Assembly: GCA_038231575.1 (NCBI GenBank)
Contig: JBBRLB010000003.1
Coordinates: 1-64,000, forward strand
DNA from: CAITWF01 sp038231575
Lineage (GTDB): Bacteria; Verrucomicrobiota; Verrucomicrobiia; Opitutales; Opitutaceae
DNA length: 64,000 nucleotides
Direction of reading: 5' to 3'
In this document: positions 19,201-28,058 of the stretch, piece after piece
How positions within the stretch are numbered: the stretch's first letter is position 1
Layout of the letters: every line of letters begins with the position of its first letter
Position numbers and translations under genes: made by a program
Notes under the pieces: model-generated
The model's database searches: none
What the model was told of the DNA's origin: nothing
The model's input: the letters and a program-made list of their open reading frames with translations, nothing else

Positions 19201-22200
19201 AACGACGGCGTAAGAACCGGCGTTCGTCGGAGCCGTCCCGCCGCCATCGTAGGTGACGGTGGTGGCGAGGCTCGCCGGCGTCGTCGTGACCGTCGCGGCT
19301 TTCGGCGCGCCATCGTAAGTCACGTTCAAGTCGCTGAGGGCCACCGTCGCAGCCGCCCGGCTGATCACGAACGTGGCGCTCGCGGAGCCGGCATAGTTCG
19401 CGTCGTTCACGGTGGCGACGACGGCGTAGGAGTTCGCGTTGGTCGGCGCCGTCGCGCTGGCGTTGTAGGTGAAGCTGACCGCGAGACTCGCCGGCGTGGT
19501 CGACGCGGCCGCCGATTTCGGCGTGCCGTCGTAAGTGGCGGTAAGGTTCGTGAACGCGACCGCCGCAGGTGCCTTCGCAATCACAAACGTGTTGGACGCC
19601 GTGCCGGTGTAGTTCGGATCGGCGATCGTCGCGATCACGAGATACGAGCCGGCATGGGTGGGCGCGGTGCCCGTGACGCTGAAGATGAGATTCGTCGTCA
19701 AGCTGGCCGGCGTCGTCGTGACGCTCGGGGCGCGCGGCGCACCACTGTAAACCTGCAAGAGGTTGCTGAACGCAATCGTCGCCGTCGCCGGAGCGATCGT
19801 CAGAGTGCCGGTCGCGGAGCCGGTGTAGTTGGCATCGACGATTGTCGCGACGACGGCATACGAGCCCGCGTTGGTCGGGGCGGTCGCACTGCCATCGTAA
19901 GTCACCGTGGCCGGCGAAACCGCCGGAGTCACCGTAACCGTCGCGGCTTTCGGCGTGCCGTCGTAGGTGACGCTCAGATCCGACAGGCTCACGATCGCGA
20001 CCGCTTTGTTGACCGTCAGTGAGACGGCGTTGCTCACGGCGTCGGGACCCGAGCCGTTGCTGGCCACGACGTCGTAATTTCCCGCGTCAGCCGTCAGCAC
20101 GCTCGCGATCGTGTAGGTCGCAGCCGTCGCGCCGGCGATGGCGACCCCGTCTTTGCGCCATTGATAGAGCGGCGTGGGCGTGCCCGTCGCTGCGACGTTG
20201 AACGAGACGCTCGTGCCGACCGTGGCGGTTTGCGCCACGGGCTGCGTCGTGATCGTCACCGGAGCGAGCGTCGTGACCGTCAGCTTCACATCGTCGATAC
20301 GCCAGTTGGCGGTGTTCGCACCGGGCGAGCCGGTGCCGTTGTAACCGTAGATGCGGAACGTGACCGGCGTGTTCATCGCGCCCGTGACGGTGGTGAACGC
20401 CGGGGTGCTGAGGCGCCACACGCTGTCGCTCGTAAATGTCCCGGTCGCCAGGGGCGCCGCAAAACCATCGACGCTGCTGTAGACCGCGAAGGCTTGCGGG
20501 GCGGTGCTCGTGCTGCGTGAACCGAAACTAATCGCGGTCGCCTGGAGCTGCTCGCCCGGCGCGGAGAGCGTGAACGTGAAATACGTCGACGTGGCGGCAT
20601 TAAACGCGCCCGTTTTTGCCGCCGCGCCGGCATTGTTGGTGCCCGACGCCCCGGCATACGTGCCGTTCGAGCCGATCGACGCAGAGGTCGCCGTGAGCAT
20701 GTCGGTCGTGCCGTTGTTGTTTCCCTGCGTGAACGTGCCGCCCGTCACGTCGGCCGGCAGGCCGCTCGTGGGATCGGCCGTGGTGAAGTCCCACGCGATG
20801 GTGCTGAACTGGGCGCGGCTCACGGTCACCTGCACGGCGGCGCTCACCACGGGTGAACCCACGCCGTTGGTGATGACGACATCGTAAGTGCCGCCGTCCG
20901 CCGGCTGCACGTTGGTCAGTGAAAGCGTCGCGGTCGCGGCCGAGGCATTGCCCGTGATCGCGACGCCGTTGTGGCGCCATTGATAGCTGAGTGGCGTCGT
21001 GCCCGTCGCCGCCACGGTGAGCGTCACATTGCCGCCGACCGACACCGTCTGCGCGACCGGGGCCGTGGTAATCGACGGAGTGGCGGGGTTGACGGTAAGC
21101 GCGACCGGCGCGCTGACCGCGGACGGATTGATGCCGTTCGTGACGACGACGTCGTAGCTGCCGAGGTCGGCTGCCTGCACGTTGCTCAGAATCAACGTCG
21201 CCGAGTTGGCGAACACGTTGCCCGTGAGATTGCTGCCGTTCTTGCGCCATTGATAGCTGATCGGCGCCGTTCCGGTGGCGACGACGCTGAACGTCGCACC
21301 CGACCCGGCCGACACGGTCTGCGCGATCGGCTGCGCCGTGATCTGCGGCGCGACGGCGGCGGCGGTGGTGAACGAGAAGGTGTAGTTCGATCCGAGGTGG
21401 AGACTGCTGCTGTTGTGCGCGGCGATCTGCGAGGAGAAGAACGCGATCGTAATCGTGTCGCTGTCCGCGAAGCGGAACGGTGGCGTCAGCGTGAAGGTCT
21501 TTTGATCGGTCGACGTGACGCTCGGGTTGATGGGACCGTTCGCCGCGCTCGTCATCGTGAACCAGGTGCCGACGACGTTGACGGCCTCACTAAACGTGAC
21601 GCTCACCGGCAGCGTGGGCGCGACGAGCGTGGCGCCGGCGGTCGGGCTCGTGGCGACGAGTGTCGGCACCGGCGTGGCGGGCGCGAAGTCCACCCCGCGG
21701 AAAACTAAATTGGCGCCAGCACTGGTGAGCACGACCGGCACGACCGTGTTGCCGGTATCCGCGCTGAAATAAATCAACTTGTTGTTGGAGGATTCGGTCG
21801 TCGTCGCGGTAAGCACCGCGCCAACGCCGGTCGTCGAGTTGAAGTTGGAGAAGTCAACGGCGAGACCGCGGGCTCCGACGGTTGAGCCGGTTCCCGTTCC
21901 GAGAGTATACTGCAAGCTCCACGTTCCTGTGGTCAGCTTCCACTTCTGGATTCCACCGCCATTGGCCAGCGTGCGATCGTCCGCGATGTAGGCCCACGCG
22001 CCATCCGGGCTGATGGCGAATCCGTAGGGGCTCGCCGTGCCGGTGCCGCTGGCGGCCGTCGGGATCACCAAGGCCGGAGTCGTCGTCGTCGTCGGCAGTG
22101 TGCCTGCGGTTCCGACCCGCGAGACGCCCACGCCCGGCGTCGTGGAACCCGAGCTCACATAGAGGGTGCCGTTGTAAATCTCGATGTTCCGGAGGTTGGA

Positions 22201-24309
22201 ACCATTGAGCGAGGTCACGGCGCCGGCCGCCGTGATGTAGGTAACCCCGTTGCCGCCACTCGCCCAGTAGTTCACGCCGTTCGAGGTGACGGATCGATAG
22301 GTGTTGCTCGAAAACATGTTCACCGCGAGCGGGGTCGACACGACGCCCGTCGGAGAAACCAAACCAATCGCGCGACCATTGGTCGCACCGCTGCTCGTCG
22401 CAATCGTGAGGGTTCCGATCGGCGCATTGTAACCCGGGACCACCAAGGTCGAACCATCGCTCGAAAGATTCAGGTAGCCCGCCGTCGTGCCGCTGCCGCT
22501 CTCGGTCAGGTCGAACGGTGTCGCGGTCGGCTGCGGCGCAGCAGACGGGAAACTGATCGTTTGCAGCGCCGTTCCGCCCGTGCGCGCATAAATCTGCACC
22601 GTGACTGGCGCGGACGTGCCACTCAGCGCCGTCGTCCCATCGCCGACGCGCTCGACCGCGATGTTCGGCGGGATCGCGCCGATGCTGAGGGTCGCCGCGG
22701 CGCTCGTGGCGGCCGGGTTGACGCCGTTGGTGACGACGACGTCATAGCTGCCCGCCGTGCCGGCCTGAATGTTGGCCAGCGTAAGGGAGGCGGCCGTTTC
22801 ACCGGAGAGCGGGCTGCCGGCTTTACGCCATTGGTAACTCAGCGGAGCCGTGCCGACCGCCGAGACCGTGAATACTCCCGAGCTGCCGATCGGCAGCGTC
22901 TGCGATTGCGGCTGGCCGACCACCGTCGGCGCCGCAGGCGTCACCGTCAGGCTGACCGGATTGCTGACCACGGAGCTCGTGCTGTTGGTGACGACCACAT
23001 CGTAGTTCGTCATGTCCGCGGTCTGCACATTCGAGAGGGCCAGCGCCGTGGTGGTCGCGCCGGAAACGTTTCCGGTATTGGTCAGCGCCGTCCCATTCTT
23101 GCGCCATTGGTAAGTCAGCGGCGGCGATCCGCCGGCCGTCACGGCGAACACCACATTGCTGCCCGCCGCGGCTGTCGCCGAAGCCGGCTGAGTCGTAATC
23201 GACGGAGGCAGGCCGGTGAGGGAGAGGACCGCGGCGTTGCTCGTGACCGCACCGAGAGAATTGGTGATAACCACGGTGTAGCCGCCGGCGTTGGCCGCCT
23301 GCACATTGATCAGGTTGAGCGTGGAGTCCGTCGCGTCGGGGATTTCCACGTCATCCAGCGACCATTGATAGGTGAGGGTCGCGTTGCCCGCGGCCGTCAC
23401 GGAGAAGCTGGCATTGCCACCGACCGCGGTCGTCAGCGACACGGGTTGCACCGCGATCGTCGGAGCGCCGGTGGACAGTTGCCCGTCCACCACGATCTTC
23501 AGCGCGGCCGCGGTCGCCGCCGGCACCTGACTGAAAAACGTATAGCCCGTGTCCGCCTCGATCTGGGCGACTGACGTGACGAAGCTTTGCCACGGCGTGC
23601 TGCGCACGCCGGCGATATTGGGGATCTTGATCGTGATCACGCGGGTCGAAGTCGTGATGCGGCTGAGCGCCGTGCCCGCACCCTGCTGAACGATCACGGC
23701 GATTTTCCACGTGTAGCCGGGGATCGCGACGCCGCTCGCAACGCTCGTGCCGGAAAAGCCACTCGGCCCGCTGATGATCAGAATTTCATTGCCCAACGCC
23801 GCCTGCGATCGGGTGTAAGTCTCGAAGCTCGCCCACACACCCTGATTGTTGTCGGGCGTCTGCGGCACCATGTTCGACATGTAGAACGTCGCATCGTTGT
23901 CCGCGCGGGTGACGGTGCGATCGGCCGACGGCGACATGTGGCCGCGATCGTAACCCGAACCACTGTAGTCGGTCGTGAGCACTTGATAGAAGCCCGCGGG
24001 CAGCGTCGTGTCCTGAAAGAAGACGGAAGAGCGTCCGGCACTGCCGCTGTCGGCCGGCGTGTAGTCCCACGCGACCCAGTTCGCCTCGTGCGTGGTGTCG
24101 TTGTAATCCATCGCGTATTGCGGGCGCTGGATCAGATAGTGCGCGTGGTTGTTGGCGTCGGCGGTGGCGCTGGTCGGATTGCCCGTCTGCATCTGCAGCG
24201 CCGGGTCGATGAGGGCGCTCGCTTCGACGACGAGCAACAGGGTGACCGAAAACGTCAGCAGCTTTTGGAGTGAGCGGCGAAAACCAAGGCGGGAGCGGAG
24301 GGAGGGCAT
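16258..24309 (-). CDS. Giant secreted DNA/RNA non-specific endonuclease with Ig, MBG and LNGN repeats
   Basis: About 2,683 residues. After a signal sequence comes a DNA/RNA non-specific endonuclease domain (about 45-255) with the DRGHMSPSADRT active site (general-base His) and MSNMVPQTPDNNQGVW (metal-ligand Asn). Next are three Ig-like domains, a beta-propeller-like region, a SbsA-type Ig domain, two further Ig domains, a jelly-roll-like region and another Ig. Then follows a stalk of eight MBG repeats (about 70 residues each, TYDGTPKxAT...GSYAVVATVxDANY), four repeats of a second type (TYGxAPFxVSAT...) and one MBG_2 unit. The last 260 residues hold about nine LNGN/INGN turns, probably a beta-helix. 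The ATG at 24309 is preferred over a TTG at 24342. No sorting signal is visible at the end. The substrate is likely extracellular nucleic acid. Confidence 0.85.
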   Translation of the reverse strand: MPSLRSRLGFRRSLQKLLTFSVTLLLVVEASALIDPALQMQTGNPTSATADANNHAHYLIQRPQYAMDYNDTTHEANWVAWDYTPADSGSAGRSSVFFQDTTLPAGFYQVLTTDYSGSGYDRGHMSPSADRTVTRADNDATFYMSNMVPQTPDNNQGVWASFETYTRSQAALGNEILIISGPSGFSGTSVASGVAIPGYTWKIAVIVQQGAGTALSRITTSTRVITIKIPNIAGVRSTPWQSFVTSVAQIEADTGYTFFSQVPAATAAALKIVVDGQLSTGAPTIAVQPVSLTTAVGGNASFSVTAAGNATLTYQWSLDDVEIPDATDSTLNLINVQAANAGGYTVVITNSLGAVTSNAAVLSLTGLPPSITTQPASATAAAGSNVVFAVTAGGSPPLTYQWRKNGTALTNTGNVSGATTTALALSNVQTADMTNYDVVVTNSTSSVVSNPVSLTVTPAAPTVVGQPQSQTLPIGSSGVFTVSAVGTAPLSYQWRKAGSPLSGETAASLTLANIQAGTAGSYDVVVTNGVNPAATSAAATLSIGAIPPNIAVERVGDGTTALSGTSAPVTVQIYARTGGTALQTISFPSAAPQPTATPFDLTESGSGTTAGYLNLSSDGSTLVVPGYNAPIGTLTIATSSGATNGRAIGLVSPTGVVSTPLAVNMFSSNTYRSVTSNGVNYWASGGNGVTYITAAGAVTSLNGSNLRNIEIYNGTLYVSSGSTTPGVGVSRVGTAGTLPTTTTTPALVIPTAASGTGTASPYGFAISPDGAWAYIADDRTLANGGGIQKWKLTTGTWSLQYTLGTGTGSTVGARGLAVDFSNFNSTTGVGAVLTATTTESSNNKLIYFSADTGNTVVPVVLTSAGANLVFRGVDFAPATPVPTLVATSPTAGATLVAPTLPVSVTFSEAVNVVGTWFTMTSAANGPINPSVTSTDQKTFTLTPPFRFADSDTITIAFFSSQIAAHNSSSLHLGSNYTFSFTTAAAVAPQITAQPIAQTVSAGSGATFSVVATGTAPISYQWRKNGSNLTGNVFANSATLILSNVQAADLGSYDVVVTNGINPSAVSAPVALTVNPATPSITTAPVAQTVSVGGNVTLTVAATGTTPLSYQWRHNGVAITGNASAATATLSLTNVQPADGGTYDVVITNGVGSPVVSAAVQVTVSRAQFSTIAWDFTTADPTSGLPADVTGGTFTQGNNNGTTDMLTATSASIGSNGTYAGASGTNNAGAAAKTGAFNAATSTYFTFTLSAPGEQLQATAISFGSRSTSTAPQAFAVYSSVDGFAAPLATGTFTSDSVWRLSTPAFTTVTGAMNTPVTFRIYGYNGTGSPGANTANWRIDDVKLTVTTLAPVTITTQPVAQTATVGTSVSFNVAATGTPTPLYQWRKDGVAIAGATAATYTIASVLTADAGNYDVVASNGSGPDAVSNAVSLTVNKAVAIVSLSDLSVTYDGTPKAATVTVTPAVSPATVTYDGSATAPTNAGSYAVVATIVDANYTGSATGTLTIAPATATIAFSNLLQVYSGAPRAPSVTTTPASLTTNLIFSVTGTAPTHAGSYLVIATIADPNYTGTASNTFVIAKAPAAVAFTNLTATYDGTPKSAAASTTPASLAVSFTYNASATAPTNANSYAVVATVNDANYAGSASATFVISRAAATVALSDLNVTYDGAPKAATVTTTPASLATTVTYDGGGTAPTNAGSYAVVATVTDSNYSGAATGTLVIAKATATIALSDLTATYDGTPKVATATTTPAGLTTTVTYDGSALAPTNAGSYAVVATVNDANYAGSASGTLVIAKATATIALADLTATFDGTAKSATATTTPANLTTAITYDLSATAPTNAGSYAVLATVSDANYAGTATGTFVIAQAAQTIAFNPVPGITFGDAPFTVSATATSGLAVTFNLVSGPATIAGNTVTITGAGPVIVRASQTGSVNYSAALDVDQSFTVGKANQSITFDPIAGVTYGNAPFAVSGSSNSGLAVTFSLVSGPATVVGNTVTITGAGDVVVRAAQAGSANYNPAPNVDQTFTVGKANQAITFAALADTAYGAAPFAVSATSNSGLPVTFTIANGPATIAGNTVTLTSAGTVIVRAAQAGDANTNAAPNVDRTFAVAKATLTVTAQNATRIYGAANPALTFSYAGFIGSDTASVIDTAPVATTAAIATSNVGSYPITISGGADDSYTFTYVAGSLAITPASQTIAFPSLAGKTYGDAPFTPTASASSGLPITFSVVSGPASVASNVVTITGAGSVTLRAAQAGNGNFTAATSVDQTFTVAKAAATVALSNLTQPYTGTAKTVTVTTTPSGLAVSVTYNGLAALPGAAGSYAVVATVTDPNYTGNASGTLVITSAGATLVLNNLKQVYDGTPKSVTATTSPAGLAVSITYNGSATAPTLPGSYAVVATINNANYSGTVSGTLVISTAVLVRHAPSLNAGLDGSIQVLLPESMALNGNAYVSGDILVPGAPTVQLNGHPTYAGTTDATGAATPTNYTITLNGNAVLRHVIRRIDAVTLPVVNAPPTPTGTRSVSLNSASDSIGDFATLRNLTLNGNAGTRTIPAGTYGAITVNGNSGLILGVAGATTPAVYNLQGFTLNGNAAIQIVGPVVINLATGFDANSSIGNTNHPEWLALNLATGGFTLNGNVNVNAFVVAPNGTVTINGNSVLKGGVVADRLTLNGNSLLDTIP

Positions 24310-24744
24310 GAGGGGGAAAGGCGAGACAGCTTGGCCGGACAACGCAGGTTGCCGGCGGAAAAGAAAGAATGTGACGCGACGATCAGCGGGGGCGCGCAGC
24401 GCCCGATGAAATCAACGCGAGGCGGGCGGCCTATGATTCGATTGCGCACCGGGGTAGCGAGCGTGCGATGCGCGGGATCCGCGTGAGACGCGGTCACCGG
24501 CTGGCCCACTCAACGTGCCCACCTTACTCCGACGGGTGAAAATGCAATCACGAGAAAACACTGGCCAAAGTGAGAATCCTCCCGGAGCACCGCGTCAACT
24601 CCGTAGCGTGACGATAGGGTGAATTACCGTCACCTGGCCAGTAGTGCGAGATGCACGGTCCATCAGTGAACCATCAGCCCGCACCGCCCGATCAAATCGC
24701 GGTTGCGCAGCACCGTCCCTCGCCTACGGTTCGCCTTTCGTTCC
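24310..24744. other. Intergenic region between the nuclease gene and gcvP
   Basis: This 435-base gap between divergent genes must hold both promoters. The only structure I can point to is an inverted repeat at 24608-24633 (GTGACGATA / TACCGTCAC, 8 of 9 pairs). I see no glycine-riboswitch core motifs upstream of gcvP and no small gene. Confidence 0.5.
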
Positions 24745-27672
24745 ATGACTTCCCTGCGCGATCTCCTCGCTCCCACCGACACGTTTGCCCGCCGTCACCA
24801 CGGCGCTGATGCCGCCGATACGGCCGCGATGCTCGCCGAGCTCGGCCACACGTCACTCGAAGCGCTCGTCGACACCGCCGTGCCGCCGCACATCCGGCTC
24901 GGCCGCGCGTTGAATCTCCCGGCGGCCCTCAGTGAAAGCTCCGCCCTCGCCGAACTGCGCGGTATCGCCAGCGAGAACAAGGTCTTCCGCAGCTTCATCG
25001 GCACCGGCTACTACGACACCCACACACCCGGCGTCATCCAGCGCAACATTCTTGAAAACCCGGGCTGGTATACCGCCTACACGCCTTACCAGGCCGAGAT
25101 TTCGCAGGGCCGACTCGAGGCCGTGCTGAATTTTCAAACCGTCGTCACCGAACTCACCGGCCTCGAAATCGCCAACGGCTCGATGCTCGACGAAGCCACC
25201 GCGGCCGCCGAGGCGATGATGATGTGTCACCGCCTCAACGAGGGCGACGACGACGCGCACAAAACTTTCTTCGTTTCCGACGCCTGCCATCCGCAGACCA
25301 TCGACATTGTGCGCACCCGTGCCACGCCCCTCGGCGTTGAAGTGATCGTGGGCGATCATCACACGTTCACGCCCGCGGCGAACTGCTTTGGCGTGCTCGT
25401 GCAATACCCCGACACCACCGGTTCGATCCACGATTTTGAAAGCTTCTTCGCCGCCGCGCACGCCGCGGGCGCCTTCACCATCGTCGCGACCGATCTGCTC
25501 GCGCTCACGTTGCTGCGGGCGCCGGGCGAATTCGGCGCCGATGTCGCGGTCGGCTCCGCGCAACGCTTCGGCGTGCCGCTCGGTTTCGGTGGACCGCACG
25601 CCGGCTTTCTCGCCACGAAGGATGCGTTCAAGCGCCAGATGCCCGGCCGCCTCGTCGGCGTTTCGAAGGACGCCCAGGGCGATCCCGCAATGCGCCTCGC
25701 GCTCGGCACGCGCGAGCAACACATCCGCCGCGACAAGGCCACGTCGAACATCTGCACCGCCCAGGTGCTGCTCGCGGTGATGGCGTCGATGTATGCGGTC
25801 TATCACGGACCGGCCGGCCTGAAAAAAATCGCCCAGCGCGTGAAACTCCTCACCGAACTGCTCGCGATCGGCCTGCGCACGGTGGGCGCAAAGGTGAACC
25901 CCGCGCCGGTCTTCGATACGCTCACCGTTTCGAACGTCTCCGCCGCGCGTGTCCATGCCGCCGCCGCCGCGAAAAAGTTCAACCTGCGCGTCGTCAATGA
26001 AACCAGCGTCGGTATTTCGATCGACGAGACGACGCGCGTCGAGGACGTGCAGACGCTCCTCATGTTCTTCCGTAGCGACGAGCGCCAGCGAGTCGAAGAC
26101 CTTCCACTCGCTGGCGCTCGTGGCTACGAGGAAATCGCCGACTTCCCCGCGCCCTTCGCCCGCACCTCGGCGTTCCTCGCGCATCCGACCTTCCAGCGCT
26201 ACCACACCGAGCACGAGATGCTGCGCTACATGCGCCGCCTGGAGGCCAAGGATCTTTCGCTGGTGCACTCGATGATTTCGCTCGGCTCGTGCACGATGAA
26301 GCTCAACGCCACGAGCGAGATGTTTCCCGTCTCGTGGCCCGAGTTCGGCGCGCTGCATCCCTTCGCGCCCGCCGAGCAAACCCGCGGCTACCAAAAACTC
26401 TTCCGCGATCTCGAGACGTGGCTCAGCGAAATTACCGGCTTCGCCGCCGTCTCGCTCCAGCCCAACGCCGGCTCCCAGGGTGAATACGCCGGTCTCCTCG
26501 TCATCCGCGCCTATCACGAATCGCGCGGTCAGGGTCACCGCAACGCCTGCCTCATCCCCACGAGCGCGCACGGCACCAATCCCGCCAGCGCCGCGATGTG
26601 CGGCTTCACCGTCGTCCCCGTCGCCTGCGACCCCAACGGCAACATCGACGTCGCCGATCTCAAAACGAAAGCCGCCGCCCACGCGCACGATCTCGCCGCG
26701 TTGATGGTGACTTATCCGAGCACGCACGGCGTGTTTGAAAGTTCGATCAAAGACATCTGCGCCATCGTCCACGAAAACGGCGGCCAGGTTTACATGGACG
26801 GCGCGAACATGAACGCGCAAGTCGGCCTCACCTCGCCCGGCCACATCGGCGCCGACGTCTGCCATCTCAATCTCCACAAGACGTTCTGCATCCCGCACGG
26901 CGGCGGCGGTCCCGGCATGGGCCCCATCGGCGTCGCGAAACATCTCGCGCCCTTCCTCCCCGGCCACCCGGTCGCGCAGGTTTCCTTCGCTCAGCTCTCC
27001 GCTCTGAGCGCTCAGCCCCATCCGATCGGCGCCATCAGCGCCGCACCCTACGGCTCGGCTTCGATCCTCGTCATCTCGTGGATGTATATCCGGATGATGG
27101 GCCCCGACGGCCTCACCGAAGCCACGAAGAAAGCGATCCTCAACGCGAATTACGTCGCGCACCGCCTCGAAAAATTCTTCCCCGTCCTCTATCGCGGCAA
27201 CGCCGGTTGCGTAGCCCACGAGTGCATCGTCGATCTGCGCGGCTGGAAAAAGCACGGCCTCGAAGCCGAGGACGCCGCGAAGCGCCTCATGGATTACGGC
27301 TACCACGCGCCGACCCTCTCCTTCCCCGTCCCCGGCACGCTCATGATCGAGCCGACCGAAAGCGAAGCGAAGTCCGAGCTCGATCGTTTCTGCGACGCGA
27401 TGATTTCGATCCACGGCGAGATGCAGGCCGTCGCCAACGGCGAGTCGGACAAGACTTCCAACCCGCTCAAGCACGCCCCGCACACCGCGAAGGTGGTCTG
27501 CGCCGACGAGTGGTCGCGCCCCTACTCCCGCGAACTCGCGGCCTTCCCCGATCGTTTCACGCGCGCCAGCAAGTTCTGGCCGAGCGTCGGCCGCGTCGAC
27601 AACGTCTACGGCGACCGCAATCTCGTGTGCTCATGCGTGGGGATGGATGCCTACGCCGAGGCGGAAGCGTGA
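24745..27672 (+). CDS. gcvP: Glycine dehydrogenase (aminomethyl-transferring), P-protein
   Basis: A 975-residue single-chain P-protein of the glycine cleavage system. It decarboxylates glycine with pyridoxal phosphate and passes the aminomethyl group to lipoylated GcvH. The PLP lysine lies in HLNLHKTFCIPHGGGGPG, and SLGSCTMKLNATSEM and LQPNAGSQGEYAG are canonical. The ATG at 24745 begins MTSLRDLL, just ahead of the conserved TFARRHHG. Residues about 450-468 (SDERQRVEDLPLAGARGY) are encoded by a 56-bp palindromic element inserted in frame in the linker between the two PLP-fold halves. The last 114 bases of homology are duplicated at 28485. No gcvT or gcvH is nearby. Confidence 0.95.
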   Translation: MTSLRDLLAPTDTFARRHHGADAADTAAMLAELGHTSLEALVDTAVPPHIRLGRALNLPAALSESSALAELRGIASENKVFRSFIGTGYYDTHTPGVIQRNILENPGWYTAYTPYQAEISQGRLEAVLNFQTVVTELTGLEIANGSMLDEATAAAEAMMMCHRLNEGDDDAHKTFFVSDACHPQTIDIVRTRATPLGVEVIVGDHHTFTPAANCFGVLVQYPDTTGSIHDFESFFAAAHAAGAFTIVATDLLALTLLRAPGEFGADVAVGSAQRFGVPLGFGGPHAGFLATKDAFKRQMPGRLVGVSKDAQGDPAMRLALGTREQHIRRDKATSNICTAQVLLAVMASMYAVYHGPAGLKKIAQRVKLLTELLAIGLRTVGAKVNPAPVFDTLTVSNVSAARVHAAAAAKKFNLRVVNETSVGISIDETTRVEDVQTLLMFFRSDERQRVEDLPLAGARGYEEIADFPAPFARTSAFLAHPTFQRYHTEHEMLRYMRRLEAKDLSLVHSMISLGSCTMKLNATSEMFPVSWPEFGALHPFAPAEQTRGYQKLFRDLETWLSEITGFAAVSLQPNAGSQGEYAGLLVIRAYHESRGQGHRNACLIPTSAHGTNPASAAMCGFTVVPVACDPNGNIDVADLKTKAAAHAHDLAALMVTYPSTHGVFESSIKDICAIVHENGGQVYMDGANMNAQVGLTSPGHIGADVCHLNLHKTFCIPHGGGGPGMGPIGVAKHLAPFLPGHPVAQVSFAQLSALSAQPHPIGAISAAPYGSASILVISWMYIRMMGPDGLTEATKKAILNANYVAHRLEKFFPVLYRGNAGCVAHECIVDLRGWKKHGLEAEDAAKRLMDYGYHAPTLSFPVPGTLMIEPTESEAKSELDRFCDAMISIHGEMQAVANGESDKTSNPLKHAPHTAKVVCADEWSRPYSRELAAFPDRFTRASKFWPSVGRVDNVYGDRNLVCSCVGMDAYAEAEA
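26092..26147 (+). repeat. Palindromic element inserted in frame in gcvP
   Basis: A 56-bp near-palindrome, GTAGCGACGAGCGCCAGCGA ... TCGCTGGCGCTCGTGGCTAC in outline, with the same length and ends as the copy at 14064. It is read as SDERQRVEDLPLAGARGY within GcvP without breaking the frame. Confidence 0.9.
27532..27645 (+). repeat. gcvP 3' end, first copy of a 114-bp direct repeat
   Basis: This stretch of gcvP is repeated without gaps at 28485-28598 (106 of 114 bases identical by my count). Seven of the eight differences fall on third codon positions. The two copies flank the VapBC-type pair. Confidence 0.9.
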
Positions 27673-27750
27673 GGGGCCTGCCAACAGCCCGGTGAATCGC
27701 CGGCGAGCAGCGAACGCCGCTCGGGGTCTGGCCCATTGCAAGGGCGGCAC

Positions 27751-27783
27751 TTGACTGGATCGCTTATGGTAGTATTGCACTAC
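27751..27783 (+). promoter_or_regulatory. Promoter and operator of the VapBC-type pair
   Basis: TTGACT (27751-27756) and TATTGC (27773-27778) are spaced by 16 bases like a sigma-70 promoter. An inverted repeat GTAGT-ATTGC-ACTAC (27769-27783) overlaps the -10 and is placed for autoregulation by the ribbon-helix-helix antitoxin, whose start codon is 3 bases further on. Confidence 0.5.
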
Positions 27784-27785
27784 AC

Positions 27786-28058
27786 ATGCCTCCCGCCTTG
27801 ACCGGTTATCTCAGTGTTCGCTCAGTGCCGAAGCGGCTCGAAAGCCGCCTCGTGGCTGAGGCGCGCCGCCGTCGCGTCTCGAAATCCCAACTCGTCATCG
27901 AGGCGCTCGACCGCCACCTCGCGCCTGCCGCGGGGCGGCCCGCGCGGCCCGACCCGGCGCAGTTCTTCGCCAAGCACCGGATGACTTCAGCCGACCTCGC
28001 CGTTCTCGACGCCAGCATGGCGGCCCAGCGCCCGATCGACCCCGCGCTGTGGCGATGA
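27786..28058 (+). CDS. Ribbon-helix-helix antitoxin (VapB-like)
   Basis: A 90-residue protein. The N-terminal part (LSVRSVPKRLESRLVAEARR, then VSKSQLVIEALDRHL) has the beta strand plus two helices of a CopG/Arc-type DNA-binding fold. The C-terminal half is a Pro/Asp-rich toxin-neutralising tail. It overlaps the PIN-domain toxin by 4 bases (ATGA), the standard antitoxin-first order. It probably binds the toxin and represses the promoter just upstream. Confidence 0.82.
   Translation: MPPALTGYLSVRSVPKRLESRLVAEARRRRVSKSQLVIEALDRHLAPAAGRPARPDPAQFFAKHRMTSADLAVLDASMAAQRPIDPALWR

Noticed and set aside
17050..20010. Regularly spaced repeats of about 210-250 bases that at first sight look like a tandem DNA repeat array or CRISPR-like region.
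   Set aside because: They are codon-diverged copies encoding MBG-type protein repeats in one continuous frame of the giant nuclease; unit length and divergence exclude CRISPR.
16258..24342. Many long open frames opposite the giant nuclease and YHYH genes, for example on the plus strand at 15985-20022.
   Set aside because: They are Arg/Gly/Asp-rich shadow frames typical of GC-rich repeats; the minus-strand frames have recognisable domains.
24310..24744. A glycine riboswitch upstream of gcvP was considered.
   Set aside because: The conserved aptamer segments are absent; only a weak inverted repeat (24608-24633) is visible.
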